Part shown: positions 45,408-53,176 of the stretch, in pieces
Layout: each line of letters begins with the position of its first letter
How positions within the stretch are numbered: position 1 is the first letter of the stretch
Assembly: GCA_002344005.1 (NCBI GenBank)
Contig: DDTD01000036.1
Coordinates: 1-55,326 of the forward strand
DNA length: 55,326 nucleotides
Source: Ignavibacteria bacterium UBA2373
GTDB lineage: Bacteria; Bacteroidota; Ignavibacteria; Kapaibacteriales; UBA961
Direction of reading: 5' to 3'
The notes under the pieces: model-generated
What the model was told of the DNA's origin: nothing
Databases searched by the model: none
What the model saw: only the letters and a program-made list of their open reading frames with translations
Position numbers and translations under genes: made by a program

Positions 45408-46571
45408 TTACATATCAGCAAAAATATTTCTTGCAATGACAATTCTTTGCACTTCGCTTGTGCCTTCACCGATAGTTAATAATTTACTGTCGCGCCATAA
45501 TTTTTCGACGGGATATTCTTTAATGTATCCATAGCCGCCATGAATTTGTATTGCATCTTCGGCAGCTTTTACGCAAATTTCGGAGGCATACATTTTAGCT
45601 TGTGCAGCCGCCACAGTAATATTTTGTCCATTATCGCGCATCCATGCGGCTTTGTATGTCAATGCTCTTGCTGCTTCAACTTCGGTAGCCATTCTGGCAA
45701 GTTTAATTTGGATGGCAGGCATCTCATTCAGGCGTTGATTGAATTGTTTTCTTTCATTGGAATATTTAAGGGCAGCATCCAAAGCACCTTGCGCCAAACC
45801 AACCGATAAGGCAGCAATAGAAATACGTCCGCCATCTAATATTTGCAATGCTTGAATAAATCCTTCTCCTTCATTGCCGAGCATATTCGCAGCCGGAACA
45901 CGCACATTATCGAGTGTTATGCCCGCAGTATCAGAACAACGCATTCCAAGTTTATTCTCTTTTTTCGAGCCATAAAAGCCCGGCATTGTTTTATCAACCA
46001 CAATAGCGGAAATTCCTTTTTTCCCTTTTTCGGGTGATGTGACTGTCATCATCACGCATACATTACCGACATTGCCATGGGTGATAAAATTTTTCGAGCC
46101 ATTGATAATAAAATCATCACCATCGCGTACGCCGACAGTACGCATCCCACCGGCATCGGAGCCGGAACCGGGTTCAGTTAATCCCCATGCAGCCAAAGTT
46201 TCGCCGGAAGCTAACATCGGCAAATATTTCTTTTTTGTTTCTTCCGAGCCGAAGCGAAGAATATGACCAATACCAAGTCCATTGTGCGCCGCTACCCCCA
46301 AAGCAATAGCCGGACAAGCCCGAGCAATTTCTTCAACGATGATTGCATATTCTTGATATCCCATGCCGGAACCGCCATATTCTGTGGGAACTAATATTCC
46401 CAAAAAGCCCAGTTCACCTAATTTTTTAAATATTTCATGCGGAAATTCTTGTGTTTCATCATAATGCAAAGCAACGGGAGCAATCTCATTTTGAGCAAAA
46501 TTGCGCGCAACTTCCTGAATCGCCTTTAAATCGTCGGTTAATTCAAAATCTAATGTGGAACTTTCTGTCAT
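45408..46571 (-). CDS. Acyl-CoA dehydrogenase
   Basis: 387 residues from the ATG at 46571, which has GGAG seven bases upstream; a TTG four codons earlier is the alternative. FAD-dependent oxidation of acyl-CoA to enoyl-CoA, feeding electrons to ETF. Signatures are AAWGLTEPGSGSDAGGMRT (FAD loop), FITHGNVGNV, ERKQFNQRLNEMPAIQIKLA, QIHGGYGYIKEYPVEKLWRD, and the catalytic base Glu in IGEGTSEVQRIVIARNI, the position used by short- and medium-chain enzymes. Chain length preference cannot be stated. No other beta-oxidation gene lies next to it. Confidence 0.93.
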   Translation of the reverse strand: MTESSTLDFELTDDLKAIQEVARNFAQNEIAPVALHYDETQEFPHEIFKKLGELGFLGILVPTEYGGSGMGYQEYAIIVEEIARACPAIALGVAAHNGLGIGHILRFGSEETKKKYLPMLASGETLAAWGLTEPGSGSDAGGMRTVGVRDGDDFIINGSKNFITHGNVGNVCVMMTVTSPEKGKKGISAIVVDKTMPGFYGSKKENKLGMRCSDTAGITLDNVRVPAANMLGNEGEGFIQALQILDGGRISIAALSVGLAQGALDAALKYSNERKQFNQRLNEMPAIQIKLARMATEVEAARALTYKAAWMRDNGQNITVAAAQAKMYASEICVKAAEDAIQIHGGYGYIKEYPVEKLWRDSKLLTIGEGTSEVQRIVIARNIFADM

Positions 46572-46611
46572 ATATATCTCCAAAATCGGAAAAAGTTATT
46601 AAATTTTTATA

Positions 46612-46619
46612 CAAATTTA
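46612..46619 (-). promoter_or_regulatory. TAnnTTTG promoter box for the acyl-CoA dehydrogenase gene
   Basis: The minus strand reads TAAATTTG within CCGTAAATTTGTATAA, 41 bases before the ATG at 46571. The core is shared with the box before the superoxide dismutase gene. Confidence 0.5.
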
Positions 46620-46637
46620 CGGTATAATTGATTCGTG

Positions 46638-47210
46638 TCATTCATCTGCCGGCAGGTTAAAAAGTATATCCCGAGCAATTTTTTCGGATTTTTCGGGGTT
46701 AGTGAGTATTTCAACCAATGCTAAAGCAAATTCAAACGCAGTGCCGGCTGCTCTGCTTGTGATAATATTATTGTCAATAACCACAGATTCCTCAAGATAG
46801 GTAAATTCTTGAAGAATATGTTGCACCGACGGATGGCTTGTAATTGCAGTATCTTCGTGTAATAGATGAAGTTCAGCCAATAATGCGGGAGCAGCACAGA
46901 GCGCAGCAATATATCCTTGACGCTCTAAATGTGCCAGAAGTAAACGCTCTACGAATGGATCGGCAATGAGGTTCTGAACGCCTTCCGCACCGCCGGGAAT
47001 CACAATCATTTCAAAAGTTTCAGTATCTGTTAATTTCTCAATTTGGGTATCGGGAATAATCCGCACACCTCGCGAACATGTCACTATTTCATTATCGCCT
47101 GCCACAATAACGGAAAGCCCCGCTCTTCGCAGAATATCCGTTACTATAACGGCTTCCATTTCTTCTGTGCCATGTGCTATCAGCACCAACACATGATTCA
47201 TACTTTCCAT
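46638..47210 (-). CDS. DJ-1/PfpI-family protein (YajL-like)
   Basis: 190 residues of a single class I glutamine-amidotransferase-like domain. The conserved acidic residue is in AHGTEEMEAVIVTDIL, PGGAEG follows, and the nucleophile elbow Cys is in AALCAAPALLAE, with the DJ-1-type ITSRAAGTAFEFALALVE near the end. Length and pattern fit the DJ-1/YajL group, proposed to act in oxidative or carbonyl stress response; the precise activity of these proteins is disputed. The ATG lies two bases after the stop of the epimerase gene, so the two are co-transcribed. An ATG three codons later is also possible. Confidence 0.9.
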   Translation of the reverse strand: MESMNHVLVLIAHGTEEMEAVIVTDILRRAGLSVIVAGDNEIVTCSRGVRIIPDTQIEKLTDTETFEMIVIPGGAEGVQNLIADPFVERLLLAHLERQGYIAALCAAPALLAELHLLHEDTAITSHPSVQHILQEFTYLEESVVIDNNIITSRAAGTAFEFALALVEILTNPEKSEKIARDILFNLPADE

Positions 47211-47212
47211 AG

Positions 47213-48127
47213 CTATCGTGTCCCGAGAATATCAGTAAGACATTCCGATAAATGTGAGAATTGAAACTTATATCCTAATCGTATGGCTTTCTCGGGGATA
47301 ACATTTTGGCTATGTGTAGCAATAACAACACTTTCGCCCATAATCAAAGAAAGCACAAAATTCGGCACAGGAAAAAACGAAGGACGAGCCAATCTATTTC
47401 CTAATTCTTTTGCAAATCGTTTCATTGTTACGGGATTGGGTGATGTAATATTCATAGGTCCGCGCATTGAGTTTTGCCCCATTGCCCATAGTATCATTCC
47501 CACAACATCATCAGGATGCACCCATGACCACCATTGTTTTCCAGTTCCTAATGGTCCGCCCACTCCCAAACGGAATGGAAGCAGCATTTTGGATAAAGCA
47601 CCTTCATGCGGATCAAGGACTATACCTATTCTGCCAATCACAACTCGCGTATAATCAGCAGCTTGCATTGCACTTTGTTCCCATTCATAACAGACATTTG
47701 CAAGGAAATCGCTCTTGTCGCCATTAGCGGAATTTTCTGTCAATATAGCGTCTTGACAATCACCATAATACCCCACGGCAGATGCAGAAAAGAAAAAAGG
47801 AGGAGGTTGTTTTGCTTTAATAATCGCATCAACAATTGCATTGGTAAAGAGAATGCGACTGTCAAATATCTGCTGCTTATGTTGTTGTGTCCATCGCTGC
47901 GCAACGGAAGCGCCTGCTAAATTGATAATGGCATCAGCACCATCAATCCATTGCTTCCATTCATGAGAATCTGTCCCCCATTGAACAAACTTGATATGTT
48001 CCATTGGCGTTTTGCTTTGCGATGCGCTACGGGTGAGAACAATAATGTCATGATGTTCATTTGCTAATTTTTTAATCAACTTCTTACCGACAAATCCTGT
48101 TCCGCCGGCAATAACAATCCGTCCCAT
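47213..48127 (-). CDS. TIGR01777-family NAD(P)-dependent epimerase-like protein (YfcH-like)
   Basis: 304 residues. Extended-SDR Rossmann motif IVIAGGTGFVGKKLI at the N-terminus, NLAGASVAQRWTQQHKQQI, SASAVGYYGD with the catalytic Tyr region, VIGRIGIVLDPHEGALSKML and SWVHPDDVVGMILWAM are the family signatures. The C-terminal domain (about 220-300) ends with EKAIRLGYKFQFSHLSECL, the DUF1731-type region. Despite the name, the substrate of these proteins is unknown. It starts 50 bases downstream of rplI, beyond a strong terminator, so it has its own promoter. Confidence 0.9.
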   Translation of the reverse strand: MGRIVIAGGTGFVGKKLIKKLANEHHDIIVLTRSASQSKTPMEHIKFVQWGTDSHEWKQWIDGADAIINLAGASVAQRWTQQHKQQIFDSRILFTNAIVDAIIKAKQPPPFFFSASAVGYYGDCQDAILTENSANGDKSDFLANVCYEWEQSAMQAADYTRVVIGRIGIVLDPHEGALSKMLLPFRLGVGGPLGTGKQWWSWVHPDDVVGMILWAMGQNSMRGPMNITSPNPVTMKRFAKELGNRLARPSFFPVPNFVLSLIMGESVVIATHSQNVIPEKAIRLGYKFQFSHLSECLTDILGTR

Positions 48128-48142
48128 AGTTTTTATCCCCTG

Positions 48143-48177
48143 AAAAAAAAACGCATAGGTTAAAGTGACCTATGCGT
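48143..48177 (-). terminator. Rho-independent terminator of the rpsF-rplI operon
   Basis: ACGCATAGGT (48151-48160) and ACCTATGCGT (48168-48177) form a perfect 10 bp stem with a seven-base loop. On the minus strand eight T residues (48150-48143) follow. It starts 34 bases after the rplI stop. Confidence 0.95.
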
Positions 48178-48210
48178 TCAAAACGTTGTACAGTACTGAT
48201 TATTATGGTA

Positions 48211-48654
48211 TTATTCGCTGATAACCCATACTTTTACTGTTGTTGACACTTCGGGATGCAATTTGACTTTCACATCAAATACACCAAGTGACTTAATTGG
48301 TTCATCAATAGTCACATTACGTTTATCAACTTCATAGCCGCGCAATTGTAATTCATCAGCCACCATTTGTTGAGTAACCGTACCGAACAAGCGACCTTCT
48401 TCACCGACTTTCATACCGATGGAAAGTTGAACTTCAGTAAGTTTGGAAGCAAGAAGTTCAGCTTCTGCTTTCAATTTTGCCATATTGGCTAAGTATCGTT
48501 TTTTCTCGGACTCAAATGCCTTGAGGGCACCGGGAGTCGCATAATAAGCAAGATTTTTGGGAATGAGGTAGTTACGTGCATAGCCGTCGCGGACTGTGAC
48601 TATTTCACCCATTGCACCCAAATTTTCAACCTCTTGACGAAGAATGATTTTCAT
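48211..48654 (-). CDS. rplI: 50S ribosomal protein L9
   Basis: 147 residues, the usual length. L9 binds 23S rRNA at the base of the L1 stalk. The N-terminal RNA-binding domain is intact (ILRQEVENLGAMGEIVTVRDG, then YARNYLIPKNLAYYAT), followed by the long connecting helix (about 42-75) and the C-terminal domain with IGMKVGEEGRLFGTVTQQ. It starts 47 bases after rpsF. In most bacteria rpsR for S18 lies between these two genes; here there is no room for it. Confidence 0.97.
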   Translation of the reverse strand: MKIILRQEVENLGAMGEIVTVRDGYARNYLIPKNLAYYATPGALKAFESEKKRYLANMAKLKAEAELLASKLTEVQLSIGMKVGEEGRLFGTVTQQMVADELQLRGYEVDKRNVTIDEPIKSLGVFDVKVKLHPEVSTTVKVWVISE

Positions 48655-48701
48655 TGTGATGTTCTTTCGTAATTACTAAAAATTAAGTGTTTAGGATAAA
48701 T

Positions 48702-49079
48702 TTATTCGCCTTGTTTTTCAGCTGCTGCTTTGGCTGCTTGTGCTGCTGCATAAGCAACACGCGCTGCACGATAATCACGTAATTTTTGCGGCAATAGCAC
48801 AGTCAAATGGCGAAGTACGTTTTCCTCAAGGGTAAACATACGCTCAATTGTCGGAACAATCGCAGGCGCGATTTCGTATGCCATATACACATAATAACCG
48901 TTATGCTTTTTCTTAATCGGATAAGCAAGACGACGACGACCCCATTTATTATGGTCAATGATTTTTCCGCCATGTTGTTCGATATACTCGGTAACACGGG
49001 CGACCACTTGTTCAATGTCTGCATCTTCTAAAGCAGCATTGACAATGTATGTGGATTCATATAAGCGGTGTACGCTCAT
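48702..49079 (-). CDS. rpsF: 30S ribosomal protein S6
   Basis: 125 residues. S6 pairs with S18 on the platform of the small subunit. RLYESTYIVNAALEDADIEQ, IIDHNKWGRRRLAYPIKKKH and GYYVYMAYEI are typical S6 strands; the C-terminal 25 residues form an Ala-rich tail (VAYAAAQAAKAAAEKQGE). An AGGAG site lies eight bases before the ATG. A TAnnTTTG box and a stable hairpin occupy the leader. The usual neighbours rpsR and ssb are not present; rplI follows directly. Confidence 0.97.
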   Translation of the reverse strand: MSVHRLYESTYIVNAALEDADIEQVVARVTEYIEQHGGKIIDHNKWGRRRLAYPIKKKHNGYYVYMAYEIAPAIVPTIERMFTLEENVLRHLTVLLPQKLRDYRAARVAYAAAQAAKAAAEKQGE

Positions 49080-49111
49080 TCTGAATACTCCTATGGTTGT
49101 TTATGAAAACA

Positions 49112-49134
49112 GCCGTCTGTCATGAAACGACGGC
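49112..49134 (-). promoter_or_regulatory. Hairpin in the rpsF leader, candidate S6:S18 binding site
   Basis: On the minus strand GCCGTC and GACGGC form a perfect 6 bp stem around an 11-base loop, 33 bases before the rpsF start and just after the putative promoter. In several phyla the rpsF leader carries a hairpin bound by the S6:S18 complex for feedback control. The position fits, but the conserved internal loop of that motif was not verified. Confidence 0.4.
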
Positions 49135-49151
49135 AGGAAATTGAAAGACTG

Positions 49152-49159
49152 CAAAAATA
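49152..49159 (-). promoter_or_regulatory. TAnnTTTG promoter box for rpsF-rplI
   Basis: The minus strand reads TATTTTTG, in CATATTTTTGC, 73 bases before the rpsF start. This leaves a leader of about 65 bases that holds the hairpin at 49112-49134. Confidence 0.5.
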
Positions 49160-49275
49160 TGGATTTACTTTAACATAACATGCGTGTATAATGTACTTTA
49201 ATCGAATTATGTGTTGTTTTTGTTTCCACACACACTAAAGTGTCTCTAAGGACGATGATAAACAGACGATTGCAG

Positions 49276-49283
49276 TATTTTTG
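49276..49283 (+). promoter_or_regulatory. TAnnTTTG promoter box for the MsbA-like gene, deciding its start
   Basis: TATTTTTG, in GTATTTTTGCATC, lies 29 bases before the ATG at 49312 and inside the longer open frame that begins at 49240. If transcription starts here, the upstream GTG (49240) and ATG (49255) cannot be used. Confidence 0.45.
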
Positions 49284-49311
49284 CATCACATTTAATCTTG
49301 GCAGATACGTA

Positions 49312-51135
49312 ATGAAATTAATTCTTAGAGTTTTTGGTTTTCTCAAAGGGTACAGACATCTACTGATTTTGTCTATTTTCTTCAATTCTCTTTTCTCTCT
49401 TCTTGATGCAGCGGCTATTGCAATTATCCAACCGGTATTTGAAGTACTCTTCGGAACACAAACATCCAATGCCATACCTCAAGCAATTGTAAATAAAACA
49501 GATATATCATTCTTAGCCCAATTAAAAAACTCATTCTATGACTTGCTACGACAATTAACTTTCGGTGAAACTCCCTTCGATACTTTGTTCCGATTAGCGA
49601 TGATGTTGTTCATTATCTTTCTTATGAAGAACATTTTAAAGTTTTGCTCAGCATTGGTCAATACTCGTTTTACGGAAAATGTCGTAAAAGCAATGCGAGA
49701 CTCACTTTTTTCGAAGCTTGTATCTTTATCCATGGATTTCTTCAATTCACGTAAAGTGGGAGAACTTATGTCATTAACAACAAATGACATATCAGTAATG
49801 CACGGTGGGATTTCCCCTATTATCTACACAATATTTCGTGAACCGATACAAATTGCTTTTTTTCTTGCATTATTACTTTCCTTTTCTCCTAAACTCACGC
49901 TCATTGCTTTTAGTACAAGCATACTGAGTCTCATACTTATTCGCTTTTCTGTCAAGTACCTTAAAAGATACAGCCATAGGATGCATGATGCAGTTGCGGG
50001 TTACACAACAGCTTTAGTTGAAACGCTCTCCGGTATCCGCATCATAAAATCACTCAATGCAGAATCAACAGCCCGCCAAAGATTCTCTCGTGAAACACAG
50101 CGCTATGTGAGTGCAGCTATGAAAAACCAAATTGTTTCATCGCTCATTCCTTCCATCAATGAATTGACTGCCATAGGGGCATTATCCGTTGTATTATATA
50201 TGGGCGGTACAGAAGTCTATTCGGGTAATATGAAAAGTGAAGAACTTCTCACCTTTCTCTTTGCACTTTTTGCTATCATGAAGCCTATTGCATCATTAAC
50301 GGAGATGCCGGCACATGTTCAAAGGGGTCTTGCGGCGGCGGAGAGAGTATTTGCTGTATTGGATTTACAACCCAAAGTACAAAGTGGAACAATAACGGTT
50401 CAAAATTTTTCCCACTCCCTTCATTTTGATAATGTTACATTTGCTTACAAAGAAAAAAATGCTTTGGAAAATGCAACTTTAACTGTTCCTAAATCAAAGA
50501 AAATTGCCTTAGTCGGCTCATCAGGAAGCGGAAAAAGTACCTTCGCCGATTTAGCTATACGCTTCTATGATCCGCAGAAGGGTACAATACAACTTGATGG
50601 CAAAGACATTAAAGATTTTACACTGGAATCATATCGTTCACTTTTTGGTGTGGTTTCTCAAGAGTCTATCCTTTTTAACGATACAATTGCCAACAATATT
50701 CGCTTGGCTTCACCTCTTGCCGAAATGTCCGAAGTAATTCGCGTGGCAAAAATTGCACATGCTCATGACTTTATTTCTTCTTTGCCCGAAGGTTACAATA
50801 CGTATGTCGGTGATCGAGGTATGTTGCTCTCAGGAGGACAAAAACAACGGATAGCTATTGCTCGAGCATTACTGCATCGTCCTGAAATTGTTATATTTGA
50901 TGAAGCAACGTCTGCTTTGGATTCAGTATCGGAACTTGCAGTGCAAGAAGCTATTAACGATATTTTGTCACATCAGACTGCAATCATTATTGCCCACCGG
51001 CTTTCTACTATCGTTGATTGTGATTGTATTTATGTCTTTGATGATGGCAAAATAGTAGAATCAGGTACTCACACTGAATTAATTGAAAAAAAAGGAACTT
51101 ACAAACATTTATATGACATTCAATTTTCTTCATAA
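49312..51135 (+). CDS. MsbA-like ABC exporter (permease fused to ATPase)
   Basis: 607 residues from the ATG at 49312, supported by a promoter box inside the longer frame; upstream starts at 49240 (GTG) and 49255 are possible. Six membrane helices (about 15-320) form the type IV exporter domain, with the ESLGxxR-like coupling string VETLSGIRIIKSLNAE. The ATPase has Walker A ALVGSSGSGKSTFADL, Q-loop VVSQESILFNDTI, signature LLSGGQKQRIAIARALL, Walker B IVIFDEATSALDS and H-loop IIIAHRLSTI. The MsbA/lipid A flippase group is the closest by eye, although peptide or drug exporters share these motifs. Its stop overlaps the next start (TAATG). Confidence 0.9.
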   Translation: MKLILRVFGFLKGYRHLLILSIFFNSLFSLLDAAAIAIIQPVFEVLFGTQTSNAIPQAIVNKTDISFLAQLKNSFYDLLRQLTFGETPFDTLFRLAMMLFIIFLMKNILKFCSALVNTRFTENVVKAMRDSLFSKLVSLSMDFFNSRKVGELMSLTTNDISVMHGGISPIIYTIFREPIQIAFFLALLLSFSPKLTLIAFSTSILSLILIRFSVKYLKRYSHRMHDAVAGYTTALVETLSGIRIIKSLNAESTARQRFSRETQRYVSAAMKNQIVSSLIPSINELTAIGALSVVLYMGGTEVYSGNMKSEELLTFLFALFAIMKPIASLTEMPAHVQRGLAAAERVFAVLDLQPKVQSGTITVQNFSHSLHFDNVTFAYKEKNALENATLTVPKSKKIALVGSSGSGKSTFADLAIRFYDPQKGTIQLDGKDIKDFTLESYRSLFGVVSQESILFNDTIANNIRLASPLAEMSEVIRVAKIAHAHDFISSLPEGYNTYVGDRGMLLSGGQKQRIAIARALLHRPEIVIFDEATSALDSVSELAVQEAINDILSHQTAIIIAHRLSTIVDCDCIYVFDDGKIVESGTHTELIEKKGTYKHLYDIQFSS

Positions 51136-52109
51136 TGCTTAAATCATTACGTCAAAATAGTGGATCTATACTTTTTGCTGTATTTCTGTCCATAAGTTTA
51201 TGGATATATGTCAATATGAAGGCAGTGACAACACAGATTGTAAAATATTCTATGGTAGTCAGTGCTCAAAACGGCAAAGCTATTGCATCCGACTACCCGT
51301 CCACAATTGATATAAAAATCAGAACGACGGGCTGGCATTTTTTCAATTTAGAATATATCGGTGCATCGCGAATATGTAATGTGCGCAGCGAATCCGGTAA
51401 AGCCACGCCTGATGGTATAGTCTATTTTACCAAGAATGAGATATTGCAAAGTCTTGTACCAAATCTCAGTTTAGATAAAGTTGTTGATGTAACCCCTGAA
51501 GCATTTTCTGTGCAACTAAGTTCGCTAATGACCAAGAAAGTTCCTATTCGTCCGATTGTTCAACTCTCTTTCAAAGATAATTATGGCTTAGTAATGCCTA
51601 TGACTATCGTTCCGGATAGTGTGGAACTTTCAGGCAGCGCAGCGGCATTGCAACGTATCAATGAATGGAAAACACTCCCTGTGAACCTCTCACAGATTTA
51701 CTCGAACTTCTCACTGATTGCACAAAGCAGCGATACGCTCAAACCGCTCGTTGAATGTCTGACAAAAGAAATCCAAATTAGTGGCACAGTAGATGAAATT
51801 GTGGAAATCGAAATTGAAAATATCCCGATTATTATCCGTAATGCAACTGATAAAAGAATGGAACATAGGATTATGCCACTCTTCGTATCGGCAATTGTAC
51901 GTGGTGGAGTGAAGAACTTATCACGACTCCAAGTCAATGATATTGTCGCAAGTGTTGATTATAGCACTATTCTCAACGATTCGACAGGATACATCAAACC
52001 AATTATTTCAACTCCATATTATATTGAAGTTATATCAACGACACCAAAGTATCTTACTCATAGAAAAACGATTCTCAGCTCTACGCTACATTCTATTACT
52101 ATGCCATAA
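51135..52109 (+). CDS. YbbR-domain (CdaR-like) membrane-anchored protein
   Basis: 324 residues. One N-terminal membrane helix (ILFAVFLSISLWIYVNM, about 12-28) is followed by extracytoplasmic YbbR-type repeats. Recognisable pieces are YPSTIDIKIRTTGWHF, KKVPIRPIVQLSFKDNYG, VPDSVELSGSAAALQRIN and IQISGTVDEIVEIEIEN. In Firmicutes, YbbR/CdaR proteins bind and control the diadenylate cyclase CdaA encoded next to them; no cyclase gene is in this window. Here the gene is translationally coupled to an ABC exporter instead. The last stretch (about 230-324) is less conserved. Confidence 0.82.
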   Translation: MLKSLRQNSGSILFAVFLSISLWIYVNMKAVTTQIVKYSMVVSAQNGKAIASDYPSTIDIKIRTTGWHFFNLEYIGASRICNVRSESGKATPDGIVYFTKNEILQSLVPNLSLDKVVDVTPEAFSVQLSSLMTKKVPIRPIVQLSFKDNYGLVMPMTIVPDSVELSGSAAALQRINEWKTLPVNLSQIYSNFSLIAQSSDTLKPLVECLTKEIQISGTVDEIVEIEIENIPIIIRNATDKRMEHRIMPLFVSAIVRGGVKNLSRLQVNDIVASVDYSTILNDSTGYIKPIISTPYYIEVISTTPKYLTHRKTILSSTLHSITMP

Positions 52110-52146
52110 TAATAAGTTAATGATATGACGGCACAAAATAACTCGG

Positions 52147-52154
52147 TATATTTG
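52147..52154 (+). promoter_or_regulatory. TAnnTTTG promoter box for the FN3 lipoprotein gene
   Basis: TATATTTG, in GGTATATTTGCG, lies 45 bases before the ATG at 52199. Upstream is a TGACGGCA octamer (52126-52133). The leader then carries a run of nine T. Confidence 0.5.
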
Positions 52155-52198
52155 CGTTCAATATTCTCGTTTTTTTTTCACATTTTAAGGATTACATA

Positions 52199-53116
52199 AT
52201 GTTAAAATCAACATTTCTCCTTGCATTTGCATTAGCAGGTGCCCTCTTCATCGGTGGTTGTAATGAAAACACAACTGATCCCGTAACAGGTACAAAACCG
52301 AATGCTCCCACAGCCATTATGGCTCAATCAGCGTCAGCTACTTCGGTAAAAATTAAATGGACTGCTCCTACCGGTACATTTGATAATTATCATGTAAAGG
52401 TTATGGACGGTACGACTTTAGTTCAAGAGGACAAAGCTGTAGCAAAAACAGCAACAACTTATACTGCAACAGGCTTAACAGAAGGTAAAGCCTATAGCTT
52501 TGAAGTAATGACTGTTTCCGGTACTGAAATGAGCAGTGCAGTCAAAATTACTTGGGCACCGGCAACCCGAGCAGGCGGTACCTTTAGATTGTATTCCGGC
52601 AACAATAACACAGAGGGAAGTGGTTTGAACATATTTGGTACAGCAGCTCCTTCAGTGAAAAAAGTTGCTGAAGGTGCCTTATGGGATATTTGTTTTGATG
52701 ATGACGGTGGTACTTTTGTAGGTTCACCCGGGCAAAGCCGTTATGTTGAAGAAGTTGCAGACCGGCTGGTATTCAAACAAGCCCCCACACAAGAAGCAAG
52801 ATTAATATTTTTGGGCAGACTTTATACAGGTATCAATTCATTAGATGAGATTTATGAATCAGAAGATTTATCAATCATTCCCGCGACAAGCAAGTTCGAA
52901 GAAAAATTAATTGATTTAGCATCTGTTACTGACAAAACTAAAGGTGTTGGATTTGTTTGCAGATATAAAGTAGATGATGATACTCGCTATTATGCTAAAG
53001 TTGTTGTAAAATCTGATGGTACTTCAATTGTCAGAGGTTCAGGTTCAAATGCATTTATTGAAGTAGAAGTATCATATCAAAAAGAGAAAAACGTACCTTA
53101 CGCAAAATCAAATTAA
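52199..53116 (+). CDS. Lipoprotein with one fibronectin type III domain
   Basis: 305 residues. The signal ends in ALFIGGCNENTT, with the lipobox Cys near residue 21. A single FN3 domain spans about 35-122 (KPNAPTAIMAQSASATSVKI, then TTYTATGLTEGKAYSFEVMT). The rest (about 125-305) is a beta-rich region with SRYVEEVADRLVFKQ, FLGRLYTGINSLDEIYE and GVGFVCRYKVDDDTRYYAKV that I cannot place in a family. Probably outer-membrane anchored and surface or periplasm facing. It is followed by a strong bidirectional terminator. Confidence 0.82.
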   Translation: MLKSTFLLAFALAGALFIGGCNENTTDPVTGTKPNAPTAIMAQSASATSVKIKWTAPTGTFDNYHVKVMDGTTLVQEDKAVAKTATTYTATGLTEGKAYSFEVMTVSGTEMSSAVKITWAPATRAGGTFRLYSGNNNTEGSGLNIFGTAAPSVKKVAEGALWDICFDDDGGTFVGSPGQSRYVEEVADRLVFKQAPTQEARLIFLGRLYTGINSLDEIYESEDLSIIPATSKFEEKLIDLASVTDKTKGVGFVCRYKVDDDTRYYAKVVVKSDGTSIVRGSGSNAFIEVEVSYQKEKNVPYAKSN

Positions 53117-53136
53117 GTTCCTTTGTTAAGGTTTTT

Positions 53137-53173
53137 CAAAAAAAAAGGCGGATAATTATTATCCGCCTTTTTT
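53137..53173. terminator. Bidirectional terminator between convergent lipoprotein genes
   Basis: GGCGGATAA (53147-53155) and TTATCCGCC (53159-53167) form a 9 bp perfect stem with a three-base loop. Six T follow on the plus side (53168-53173) and ten A precede it (53137-53146), giving a T-run for the minus-strand gene as well. Confidence 0.95.
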
Positions 53174-53176
53174 GCT

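Noticed and set aside
49240..49311. Longer N-terminus of the MsbA-like protein from a GTG at 49240
   Set aside because: A TAnnTTTG box lies inside it and the added residues do not resemble ABC exporter N-termini.
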